The position numbers and the translations under genes were made by a program. Shown in pieces: positions 14,766 through 22,316 of a stretch of 48,383 nucleotides of DNA. The notes beneath the pieces were generated by a model. That model did not search any database, was not told the DNA's origin, and saw only the letters and a list, made by a program, of their open reading frames with translations. Position 1 is the stretch's first letter, and each line of letters starts with the position of its first letter. Source of the stretch: Bacillota bacterium (GTDB taxonomy: Bacteria > Bacillota > Clostridia > Peptostreptococcales > Anaerovoracaceae); contig CAJPNN010000006.1 of assembly GCA_905372035.1 (NCBI GenBank), forward strand, positions 1 through 48,383, read 5' to 3'.

Positions 14766-15809
14766 TTGAGAAAGTTTAATTATTTAAAGCTTATGGAACT
14801 ATCTCTACCTGTAAGTGTATATTATATGATTGCAGGCATTCATGAATATAAGGGGAAACAAGAATTATATGTAGAAAATTATCCGGATATTTTAGAGAAG
14901 ATGATAGATGTTGCTAAAATACAAAGTACAAGGTCTTCCAATGCTATTGAAGGAATTTATACCAATGATTCAAGACTTAGAGAACTTATGAAAAAGAAAG
15001 CTGAACCGAAAAACAGAAATGAAGAGGAAATAGCAGGATATAGGCATGTGCTTGATATAGTACATGAAAATTATGAGTATATCGAATTTAATAAAAATGA
15101 CATCTTAACACTGCATAATCAACTGTACTCTTATTCCCATATAAATCACAAGGGGAAATTCAAAACTATGGATAACACCATTGTAGAAGTGGACGCTTCA
15201 GGAAATAAAAAAGTACGCTTTCAGCCTGTTGGTAGTTTTGAAACGGAAAAATATGTTGATGAAATGCTGAAAGAATATAATATAGCTGTAAAAGCGAATA
15301 TCCCACCGTTAATTTTAATACCTGTTGTTATTCATGACTTTTTATGTATTCATCCGTTTGATGATGGAAATGGAAGAATGAGCAGGATATTAACACTTCT
15401 TTTACTTTACAAGTTCGATTATTTTGTAGGAAAATATATCAGTATGGAAATGTTGATTGAAGAAAGCAAAGACTCTTATTATGAAGAATTGCAAAACTCC
15501 AGTGAAAAATGGCATGTAGGAGAAAATGATGAGCTTCCGTTTATAAAATATATGCTTGGCATTATTATGAAAGCATATAAAGAATGCGATAATAGATTTA
15601 AACTGATTGGAGAAAAAAATTTAACCTCACCTGAAAGAGTATTTTCTGTAATTCAAAAATCGTTAGAACCTTTATCAAAAAAAGATATTATGATTCTTTG
15701 CCCGGATATATCACAAAGAACGGTGGAAAGAGCTTTAAAAGAGTTGCAAGATAGTGAAAAGATAAAGCGGGTAGGTGCCGGTCGTTCGACAAAATACGTC
15801 AAGATTTAA
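14766..15809 (+). CDS. Fic-domain protein (AMP transferase) with C-terminal winged helix
   Basis: A 347-residue protein that probably adenylylates a target hydroxyl. Near the N-terminus SSNAIEGIYTND matches the inhibitory motif (S/T)xxxE(G/N) of Fic proteins. The core has the active-site motif HPFDDGNGRMSR, complete with the catalytic His and phosphate-binding loop. The C-terminus (LTSPERVFSVIQ ... ISQRTVERALKELQ) is a winged-helix DNA-binding domain, common in stand-alone Fic proteins. A TTG start at 14766 is chosen because the promoter places the transcript start near 14747, and the G8 run at 14751-14758 is the only RBS-like sequence. It is flanked by terminators and looks like a self-contained insertion between yqeY and lexA. 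Confidence 0.88.
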   Translation: MRKFNYLKLMELSLPVSVYYMIAGIHEYKGKQELYVENYPDILEKMIDVAKIQSTRSSNAIEGIYTNDSRLRELMKKKAEPKNRNEEEIAGYRHVLDIVHENYEYIEFNKNDILTLHNQLYSYSHINHKGKFKTMDNTIVEVDASGNKKVRFQPVGSFETEKYVDEMLKEYNIAVKANIPPLILIPVVIHDFLCIHPFDDGNGRMSRILTLLLLYKFDYFVGKYISMEMLIEESKDSYYEELQNSSEKWHVGENDELPFIKYMLGIIMKAYKECDNRFKLIGEKNLTSPERVFSVIQKSLEPLSKKDIMILCPDISQRTVERALKELQDSEKIKRVGAGRSTKYVKI

Positions 15810-15835
15810 TCTTAAATAAAATAACTGAAACTAAG

Positions 15836-15887
15836 AAAACACTTAAAAAGTGAGAAATTTAACCTCAAAAAATTTAAGTGTTTTTTT
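15836..15887 (+). terminator. Terminator after fic
   Basis: AAAACACTTAAA (15836-15847) pairs with TTTAAGTGTTTT (15873-15884), a 12-bp stem continuing into T residues. Loop of 25 bases. Confidence 0.8.
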
Positions 15888-15974
15888 ATATCACATGACG
15901 GACATGTCGTAGATAAAATTATAGATGAACGAATAGACTTAGAAAAAATTGTAGAAGTCAAAATGCAAATAAAA
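15888..15974. other. Possible coding remnant upstream of lexA
   Basis: One plus-strand frame through this stretch and into the lexA promoter reads GHVVDKIIDERIDLEKIVEV and stays open for about 40 codons without a start or RBS. It may be the end of a lost gene, or chance. Confidence 0.25.
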
Positions 15975-16012
15975 GAACGCTTGTTTACAGAAAAACAAAC
16001 ATATGTTATACT
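15975..16012 (+). promoter_or_regulatory. lexA promoter with two LexA (SOS) boxes
   Basis: TTTACA (15984-15989), a 17-bp spacer and TATACT (16007-16012). GAAC-GCTT-GTTT (15975-15986) overlaps the -35 box and AAAC-ATAT-GTTA (15997-16008) covers the spacer and the -10 edge. Both fit the Gram-positive SOS box pattern CGAAC-N4-GTTCG with one or two mismatches per arm, indicating autorepression by LexA. Confidence 0.75.
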
Positions 16013-16045
16013 TCTAATATAAATCATCGGAGAGGGGGTCAAAAT

Positions 16046-16699
16046 ATGAAACCTTTAAAAGACAGAGAAGAAAAAATATTACAATTTATGGCAAGTGAAA
16101 TAAAATTGAAAGGATATCCGCCGACAGTTAGAGAAATTTGTTCGGCACTTAATATAAAATCTACATCTACAGCACATAAGGATGTGGCTAATTTGGAGAA
16201 AAAAGGTTATATTGAGAAAGATCCGGCGAAACCGAGGGCGGTCAGGGTCATTTTACCGGAGGAGTTTTCAGAGTTCAATGATGACGATTTAATATCAAAA
16301 GCCGAGAGCTTGAGAGAAGAAGTCGTGTATATACCTGTTGTAGGGCGTGTGGCAGCAGGAGAGCCGATCTTGGCAGAAGAAAATATTGAAGATGTTTTTC
16401 CCGTTCCGGCAGGCTATGTCAGAGGTGAAAATTTCATGCTGAAAGTAAGAGGGGATTCTATGATTGAAGCGGGAATTTTCGACGGAGATTATATTTTGAT
16501 CCGCAAACAGGAGACCGCAAACAACGGAGATATGGTAGTTGCTTTAGTAGACGGATTTGAAACGGAAGCGACCGTAAAGACTTTTTATAGAGAAGACGGT
16601 CATATAAGGTTGCAACCGGAAAACAGTTCTATGAGTGCTATAATACTTGAAGATGTAAGGATAGCCGGTATTGTTAAAGGTGTATTCAGATATTTTTAA
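16046..16699 (+). CDS. lexA: LexA repressor
   Basis: The SOS-response repressor, 217 residues. The N-terminal winged helix reads REEKILQFMASEIKLKGYPP, then VREICSALNIKSTSTAHKDV. The self-cleavage site is the Ala-Gly of VGRVAAGEP, and the catalytic pair is the Ser in VRGDSMIEAG and the Lys in TVKTFY. On DNA damage, RecA filaments trigger the cleavage. GGAGAGGGGG precedes the ATG. Two candidate LexA boxes lie in its own promoter. Confidence 0.96.
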   Translation: MKPLKDREEKILQFMASEIKLKGYPPTVREICSALNIKSTSTAHKDVANLEKKGYIEKDPAKPRAVRVILPEEFSEFNDDDLISKAESLREEVVYIPVVGRVAAGEPILAEENIEDVFPVPAGYVRGENFMLKVRGDSMIEAGIFDGDYILIRKQETANNGDMVVALVDGFETEATVKTFYREDGHIRLQPENSSMSAIILEDVRIAGIVKGVFRYF

Positions 16700-16813
16700 T
16701 AAACAGTAAGGGGATAAACATAAGTATAAGCGATAAAACACATGTGACGCAACTATATTGAGTTGCTGCAACCAATATCCGCTACATTCAGTCTAACCCG
16801 TAAATGTTAACTG

Positions 16814-16842
16814 ACAGCAGTCTGTATGGGCTGCTGTTTTTA
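16814..16842 (+). terminator. Terminator after lexA
   Basis: ACAGCAG (16814-16820) pairs with CTGCTGT (16831-16837) followed by TTTTTA. Confidence 0.75.
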
Positions 16843-16896
16843 GTATGACGGCATGCCCGTCATACTAAAAAGTAGGGTTGTCTAAGACAACCCTAC
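16841..16896 (-). terminator. Two further hairpins, terminator of the aminotransferase gene
   Basis: GTAGGGTTGTC (16872-16882) pairs with GACAACCCTAC (16886-16896), and on the minus strand it runs into TTTTTAG. Next to it TAGTATGACGG (16841-16851) pairs with CCGTCATACTA (16857-16867). With the hairpin at 16814, three perfect stems stand in a row between convergent genes. Confidence 0.75.
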
Positions 16897-16925
16897 AGAG
16901 GTTATAACTATTTTTATGGGTCGGT

Positions 16926-18251
16926 TTACTTAATCATATTGTCTACAGAATCAAGCACCTTATCCATTATAGCCATTGCTTCCTTCAATTCTTCTTCTGT
17001 TATGATAAGAGGAGGAGCAACAATCAGCATATTTTCGTGGGAGTATGTTGAGAATCCTTCTTTCTTAAGCATTCCTACTATCTTTGTCATAGTGCCGTCC
17101 TTATCGCCGTTAAACGGAACGATAGGAGCGCCTGTCGCCTTATCCTTAACAAGCTCTACAGCGCAGAAAAGACCTTTAAGTCTGAACTCTCCGACGCTTG
17201 CATGTTTTTTCTGGATATCCGTAAGAAGCTGTCTGAGAACACCTTCCTGTTTCTTTACGTTTTCTTTTACATTAAGTCTTTCGTACTCTTTTAAAGTTGC
17301 TATCGTAGCAGCACAGCCGACAGGATGAGCACTGTAAGTAAGACCGCAAAGCATCACATTGTCGTTAAAGAACTCAGCGATTTCTTTCTTTGCAATTACT
17401 CCGCCGAGAGGTACATATCCGCAAGTTGCACCTTTAGCAAAAGTGATCAGGTCAGGTTTGAAATCATATTGTTGCCAAGCAAAAGTCGAACCTGTTCTGT
17501 ACCAACCTGCCATAACTTCATCGCAGACCATAACGATTCCGTATTTATCACATATCGCTCTAACACCTTCCAAATATCCTTTAGGAGGAACGAGTACACC
17601 GTTCGAACCTACGATAGTCTCTGTGAATATTGCGGCAATCTGTGAAGGACCTTCATAAAGGACCTGATTCTCAAGAAGTTCCAAGTAGAATGCGGCAGCA
17701 TCTTCTTCAGAGTTGAACTTGCATGCCTTTGGAGCTCTGTAAGCGTAAGGACCGTCATACTTTACGAAACCGGGAGCACCGGGCTCATTTGCAAAGTGAC
17801 GAGGCTCGCCTGTGAGCATACCGGAACCTGCAGAAGAACCGTGATAACATCTGTACATGGAGAAGATTTTCCATCTCTTAGTATACATTTTAGCCATTTT
17901 GATTGCATTCTCGTTGGATTCTGCACCTGCGTTGGTGAAGAAAACCTTAGCTCCATCCAAACCTGAAGCTTCAACAACAGCTTTTGCAGCTTCGGATCTT
18001 ACATCGACAGCATATCCCGGTCCTATAAAGGCAAGCTTTTCAGCCTGATCTTTGATTGCCTGAATTACTGCCTTATTTCCGTGACCCAAATTTGAATTTA
18101 CGAGCTGAGATGACATATCAAAATACTTTTTACCGTCCTCATCCCAGAAGTAAACTCCTTCAGCTTTAGTTATTACCATAGGGTTTACTTTATTTTGAGC
18201 TGACCATGAATGAAGATTATATTTCTTGCTCATATCTTTGATTTCTGACAT
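16926..18251 (-). CDS. Class III PLP aminotransferase, omega-amino acid/taurine type
   Basis: A 441-residue fold-type I aminotransferase that moves the terminal amino group of an omega-amino compound to a keto acid. Landmarks: VYFWDEDGKKYFDMSSQLVN at the N-terminus, FFTNAGAESNENAIKMAK, FTETIVGSNGVLVPP, VCDEVMAGWYRTG and the PLP lysine in LITFAKGATCGYVPLGG. The overall look is closest to the taurine, beta-alanine or 4-aminobutyrate transaminases. It is 158 bp downstream of a CoA-acylating aldehyde dehydrogenase gene in the same direction, so its aldehyde product probably passes to that enzyme. Exact substrate unknown. The gap between the two genes contains a small imperfect hairpin (18293-18328). 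Confidence 0.85.
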   Translation of the reverse strand: MSEIKDMSKKYNLHSWSAQNKVNPMVITKAEGVYFWDEDGKKYFDMSSQLVNSNLGHGNKAVIQAIKDQAEKLAFIGPGYAVDVRSEAAKAVVEASGLDGAKVFFTNAGAESNENAIKMAKMYTKRWKIFSMYRCYHGSSAGSGMLTGEPRHFANEPGAPGFVKYDGPYAYRAPKACKFNSEEDAAAFYLELLENQVLYEGPSQIAAIFTETIVGSNGVLVPPKGYLEGVRAICDKYGIVMVCDEVMAGWYRTGSTFAWQQYDFKPDLITFAKGATCGYVPLGGVIAKKEIAEFFNDNVMLCGLTYSAHPVGCAATIATLKEYERLNVKENVKKQEGVLRQLLTDIQKKHASVGEFRLKGLFCAVELVKDKATGAPIVPFNGDKDGTMTKIVGMLKKEGFSTYSHENMLIVAPPLIITEEELKEAMAIMDKVLDSVDNMIK

Positions 18252-18409
18252 TTTTCTCTCTCCTTTTCCAAGTTATTTTTCTTTAAATTAATTGCTCGGA
18301 AGGCAATTTCGCCTAAACCCTCGGAGCATATTTAAAATACACTTTTTTAATGTTTTGTTATTTTTAATTTTCAATAACATTTTAATAACATTACGATACA
18401 AGAGCTTTC

Positions 18410-19831
18410 CTACTTCAGCTTTGCAATGATCTTAGCATCAAATAAATCTTCGTCCTTAGGCTGGAAAGAAGGAATTTCTCTTGATACATAAGTGAAGTTT
18501 AACAAATCTTTGTAAGTAGCATTGTGAGAAATAGAGTTATGTCCCCAAGTTCCGCAGCCCAGAGTCATTGAAATAGGGAATCCGCAAGTCCACGAACCCG
18601 AGTTTGTGAGTGACTGAGGCTGGTTAACACAAACTTTGCATACAGGCATAACTTCGCTTAATTTTGTAACTCTGTCCTTCTTGGTTGTGTGGATGCCGCA
18701 AGAATGACCTTTTCCTTGATATTCCAATATCTTCATCATCTTATCAACTGCGTCATCGAAGTCTTTTGCTTTTCTGACTCCGGAAACAGGTGAAAGTTTC
18801 TCCCCTGTGAACGGGAATTCATTTCCGTATCCGCCGTTTTCTTCAGCCATCAACATTTTTGTATCTGCCGGAACATCTATCTCGGCAGCTTTGGCGATAG
18901 TCTTTGCTCCCTGAGCGACTATGTGTCTGTTAAGATTGTGATTTGCAGGAGTTTCAGGCCAAAGAGTATGCATCAATCTGTCTTTTTCAGGAGTACCTTC
19001 CTTTATGAGATATCCGCCATGTCTTGCCATAGCATCCATAAATGCATCATAGCATTCTTCCAAAACGATGAGGTTGTTTTCTGTAGAGCATGAAGTGGCA
19101 TGATCAAAAGTTTTTGATCTTACTATCATGTCCGCTGTAACATCAAGATCCGTAGTTCCGTCTATAATTGATACTACGTTTCCCGTTCCTACACCTATAG
19201 CAGGGTTTCCGGAAGAGTAAGCCTGTCTAACCATAGGAGTACCGCCTGTAGCAAGGATGAAGTCAACCTGCTTCATGAGCTGACCGGAGCATTCTACAGA
19301 TACATATTCAGGTTCAATGTACTGAACCAAATCTTCGGGAGCACCGAGCTTCTTCAGCACTTCTCTGACTTTTTCAACTACAAGAACGTTAGTGTTTCTT
19401 GCCTTTGGATGTGGAGCAAGAATTATAGCGTTTCTTGTTTTTAAAGCCATAAGAGACTTAACGACAGGAGTTGCCTCTCCGTTTGTTACAGGGATTATAG
19501 CACCTATAACTCCCATCGGTTTAGCGTAAGTTTCCATACCCATTTTTTCGTCAACATCTATAAGTCCTACAGATTTTTTATCTTTCATTTGGAAGTATGA
19601 ACCCTTGATCTTTCCATACATTTTTTTTACTTTGTCATCCGCAATACCCATGTTGGATTCTGCAACCAAAGCTTCTGAAACCTTCTGAGCGAATGCAGGA
19701 ACAGTTGTAGCGTAAGCAACTGCGCAAGTCAGTTCATCAACTCTTTCCTGAGAAAATCCGTTAGCAATTTCTTGAGCGGCTTTAGCTTTAGCAACCAGAC
19801 CCGCTACATATTCTTCATAATTAACAGCCAT
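18410..19831 (-). CDS. CoA-acylating aldehyde dehydrogenase, SauS/SucD-like
   Basis: A 473-residue aldehyde dehydrogenase that should oxidise an aldehyde with NAD(P) and CoA to an acyl-CoA. The catalytic cysteine lies in FDHATSCSTENNLIVLEE, the form found in acylating acetaldehyde, succinate-semialdehyde and sulfoacetaldehyde (SauS) dehydrogenases. IGAIIPVTNGEATPVVKSL and DFILATGGTPMVRQAYSSG are also family-typical. The C-terminus (SWTCGFPISMTLGCGTWGHN) matches the group where a glycine- and cysteine-rich tail is seen. GGAGG precedes the ATG. With the downstream aminotransferase it could take taurine, beta-alanine, GABA or a related amine to an acyl-CoA; the choice cannot be made by reading. 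Confidence 0.85.
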   Translation of the reverse strand: MAVNYEEYVAGLVAKAKAAQEIANGFSQERVDELTCAVAYATTVPAFAQKVSEALVAESNMGIADDKVKKMYGKIKGSYFQMKDKKSVGLIDVDEKMGMETYAKPMGVIGAIIPVTNGEATPVVKSLMALKTRNAIILAPHPKARNTNVLVVEKVREVLKKLGAPEDLVQYIEPEYVSVECSGQLMKQVDFILATGGTPMVRQAYSSGNPAIGVGTGNVVSIIDGTTDLDVTADMIVRSKTFDHATSCSTENNLIVLEECYDAFMDAMARHGGYLIKEGTPEKDRLMHTLWPETPANHNLNRHIVAQGAKTIAKAAEIDVPADTKMLMAEENGGYGNEFPFTGEKLSPVSGVRKAKDFDDAVDKMMKILEYQGKGHSCGIHTTKKDRVTKLSEVMPVCKVCVNQPQSLTNSGSWTCGFPISMTLGCGTWGHNSISHNATYKDLLNFTYVSREIPSFQPKDEDLFDAKIIAKLK

Positions 19832-19897
19832 TTTAAAAAAACCTCCTTAATTTAAATGCCGATATTGATCATCGGTGTATTTATTGTTCGTAATTTA

Positions 19898-19927
19898 ATT
19901 GTAAAGCAACGGCGAGAATAAAGTCAA
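19898..19927 (-). promoter_or_regulatory. Sigma-A-type promoter of the dehydrogenase/aminotransferase operon
   Basis: On the minus strand TTGACT (19927-19922), an 18-bp spacer and TACAAT (19903-19898) lie 66 bases before the start codon. No -24/-12 (GG-N10-GC) element was found between 19832 and 20086. Confidence 0.55.
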
Positions 19928-20086
19928 TTCAAAAACGCTGTCAAAGTTTGTTAAAAAAACTCTAAATGCGTTGAAATAGCTATAATCGTTGAAAAATACA
20001 CTTGTGAAAAAATAGACGAATAGTAAAAATAATTTTGAGAAAAAAAGGGTATACTCTAAAGGGGAAAGTAGTTTAAGAGAATATTT

Positions 20087-20205
20087 GATTCAAAAATGAA
20101 TCTAATACTGTATACATGAACATAATATAGAATAAACATAAGTAAATATCAGGGTTAGATGGTTTTGATTCAAAAATGAATCCGTGATTCAATTTTGAAT
20201 CACGG
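20087..20205. repeat. Three GATTCA-N4-TGAATC palindromes, candidate activator sites
   Basis: GATTCA-AAAA-TGAATC occurs at 20087-20102 and again at 20167-20182; GATTCA-ATTT-TGAATC lies at 20186-20201 and extends to perfect 10-bp arms over 20182-20205. They sit between the activator gene and the dehydrogenase operon, 160-280 bp upstream of the operon promoter, as expected for upstream activating sites of an AAA+ activator. The last one directly follows the activator stop codon and may also help terminate it. Confidence 0.7.
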
Positions 20206-21582
20206 CTATTTTGGCTGTAAATTATATTTATTAAGCTTTCTGACTACGGATGCTTGACTTATTCCCAATACTTTTGAAAGTTCACGAGTTGTTTTGTTTT
20301 TGCGTAAAGCTTGTAAAATATATTGTTTCTCAGTACTTTCAAGCACTTCTTTAAGGTTTTTTTCGGAAGAGAGCATAGGATTTTTGGTTTCATTTATAGC
20401 GTCAAGAATATAAGACGGTATATTATCTTTTAATATAACATTACCGTTAGTGGTAATGACCATTCTTTCGATTATATTTTGCAGCTCTCTTACGTTTCCC
20501 GGCCACGTATATTTCATCAAACTGTATATTGCACTCGAATCCATTATTTTTTTTGCATTGGCTTTGCGATTTGCAATTTTCAACAAATCACGCATCAAAG
20601 GTACAAGATCTTCAGGACGTTCTCTTAGAGGAGGCACGTTTAGAGGTACGACATTCAATCTGTAATACAGATCGTCTCTGAAAAACCCGCGACTTACAAG
20701 ATCATAGAGATCTTTGTCAGTTGCAGATATCACTCGTACATCTACAGGGCGAGTTTTTGTAGCACCTATCCTTCGGATTTCTTTTTCCTGAATTACCTGT
20801 AATAATTTTACCTGGAGATTTAAGGGCATTTCGGAAATTTCATCAAGAAATATAGTGCCGCCTTCCGCCGATTCGAAAAAACCTTTTTTACCGTCACGCC
20901 TTGCTCCTGAGAAAACGCCGGCTTCATACCCGAAAAGTTCAGCCTCTATCACATTGTTCGGTATTGCTCCGCAATTTACCTTTATAAAGGGTGCGTTTTT
21001 TCTTATGCCGTGTTCATGTATTAATCTTGCGACCATACCTTTGCCTACGCCCGATTCTCCGGTAATCAATACGGTCATATCAATATTGGCAAGCTTATCT
21101 ATCATTTGTATGAGCCTTTTCATGGCAGCGCTGTTAGCGATAAGCGATCCTTTTCTTGTTTTGTATTTTGTGGATTTTCCCGAAGATTTTCCGTAAGAAC
21201 TGTCGCTTAAATCCTGATACAAATCCAATATTGCAGTCAGGTCGTGTGTGGTAGTTATGACTTTTGATATATTACCGTCCTTATCGAAAAGGGGAGTGCC
21301 GGTACTTAAAAACTGTTTGCCGCTTTTGCTGTTGTGGACAATGGTGGACTTTTTACGGTTTTCAATTACAAGTTTTGCTACAGATGAACTGAATATTCCT
21401 TCTTTTTCCAAAAGGCAAACATTTTCACCTATGATTTCATCCCTGTCAAAGTCGTAAAGTATCTCGGAAGCCTTATTGGCAAGCAAAGTATTTCCGTTCG
21501 CATCGTCGATGAAAATCGGAGTGCTTATGCTGTCCAATATAGGAAGAAGATCTTCTATTTTTATACCTTTTATGCTGTCCAC
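20206..21582 (-). CDS. PAS-AAA+-Fis transcriptional activator (sigma-54 type)
   Basis: A 458-residue bacterial enhancer-binding protein. A PAS sensor lies at about residues 8-120 (PIFIDDANGNTLLANKASEI), an AAA+ ATPase at about 150-385 with Walker A GESGVGKGMVARLI and Walker B GGTIFLDEISEMP, and a Fis-type HTH at the end (LSKVLGISQASVVRKLNKY). The sigma-54 contact loop, normally GAFTGA, reads GVFSGA, keeping the Phe but not the Ala or Thr. The GTG start has AGGAGG eight bases upstream. It likely senses a metabolite and controls the adjacent dehydrogenase/aminotransferase operon through the three palindromes; this is inference from position. Confidence 0.9.
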   Translation of the reverse strand: MDSIKGIKIEDLLPILDSISTPIFIDDANGNTLLANKASEILYDFDRDEIIGENVCLLEKEGIFSSSVAKLVIENRKKSTIVHNSKSGKQFLSTGTPLFDKDGNISKVITTTHDLTAILDLYQDLSDSSYGKSSGKSTKYKTRKGSLIANSAAMKRLIQMIDKLANIDMTVLITGESGVGKGMVARLIHEHGIRKNAPFIKVNCGAIPNNVIEAELFGYEAGVFSGARRDGKKGFFESAEGGTIFLDEISEMPLNLQVKLLQVIQEKEIRRIGATKTRPVDVRVISATDKDLYDLVSRGFFRDDLYYRLNVVPLNVPPLRERPEDLVPLMRDLLKIANRKANAKKIMDSSAIYSLMKYTWPGNVRELQNIIERMVITTNGNVILKDNIPSYILDAINETKNPMLSSEKNLKEVLESTEKQYILQALRKNKTTRELSKVLGISQASVVRKLNKYNLQPK

Positions 21583-21595
21583 AAAGCATTCCTCC

Positions 21596-21628
21596 TAAAA
21601 AAGGGCAAATTTTTATTAGAATTTGCCC
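21596..21628 (-). terminator. Terminator after rplT, abutting the activator RBS
   Basis: On the minus strand GGGCAAATT (21628-21620) pairs with AATTTGCCC (21611-21603), followed by TTTTTT. The T run ends where the AGGAGG of the activator gene begins (21596-21591), leaving no room for a promoter between them. Confidence 0.8.
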
Positions 21629-21713
21629 TATAATCTATAATGCTGTTTTAAAAAAGTTTTCAACTTTTCAGTAACATTTGAAAAATTGTGACCGGTTGAT
21701 CATAAAGTTATAC

Positions 21714-22073
21714 TTATTTTGCTAAAGCTTTTTTAGCGGCATCCGTAAGCTGTGTGAAACCTGCGGGATCATTTACGGCAATTTCAGAAAGCATCTTTCT
21801 GTTTATTGATATTTCAGCTTTTTTAAGTCCGTTCATAAAACGGCTGTATGAAATGTCGTTCATTCTTGCAGCTGCGTTTATTCTTGCGATCCAAAGTTTT
21901 CTATAGTCTCTTTTTTTAAGCTTTCTGCCTATATATGCAGAGCGAAGAGCTCTCATAACAGCAGGTTTTGCGGCTCTGTAAGTCTTGCTCTTCGAACCGT
22001 AATAACCTTTAGCCATTTTTAAAACTTTTTTATGTCTTTTATGTGCATTTAAACCTTTTTTTACTCTTGCCAT
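21714..22073 (-). CDS. rplT: 50S ribosomal protein L20
   Basis: A 119-residue basic protein that binds 23S rRNA early in assembly and, in Firmicutes, represses its own operon by binding the leader RNA. It begins MARVKKGLNAHKRHKKVLK and contains KGYYGSKSKTYRAAK and LWIARINAAARMNDISYSRF, the full family pattern. It is last in the infC-rpmI-rplT operon. Confidence 0.97.
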   Translation of the reverse strand: MARVKKGLNAHKRHKKVLKMAKGYYGSKSKTYRAAKPAVMRALRSAYIGRKLKKRDYRKLWIARINAAARMNDISYSRFMNGLKKAEISINRKMLSEIAVNDPAGFTQLTDAAKKALAK

Positions 22074-22093
22074 TTATCCTTACCTCCACTTAA

Positions 22094-22288
22094 TTATACG
22101 TTCAATACTGACTTTATTCTTTTCAGATCTGCATGTGTCAGAGTAGTAGCCTTTCTCAGACCTCTTTTTCTTTTAGTTGATTTCTTAGTAAGTATATGGC
22201 TCTTATATGCTTTATTTCTTTTAACTTTTCCTGAACCGGTAACTTTAAATCTTTTCATTGCTCCCCTGTGGGATTTCATCTTTGCCAT
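22094..22288 (-). CDS. rpmI: 50S ribosomal protein L35
   Basis: A 64-residue basic protein, MAKMKSHRGAMKRFKVTGSG and onward, typical of L35. The start at 22288 is set by the family N-terminus and GGAGG upstream; the frame extends five codons further without support. Second gene of the operon. Confidence 0.96.
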   Translation of the reverse strand: MAKMKSHRGAMKRFKVTGSGKVKRNKAYKSHILTKKSTKRKRGLRKATTLTHADLKRIKSVLNV

Positions 22289-22316
22289 TAGATTTTCCTC
22301 CAAACTTTAATATAGT

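Noticed and set aside
19832..20086. Sigma-54 promoter for the dehydrogenase operon
   Set aside because: I looked on the minus strand for GG and GC ten bases apart with TGGCAC/TTGC context and found none; only a sigma-A-type promoter is supported.
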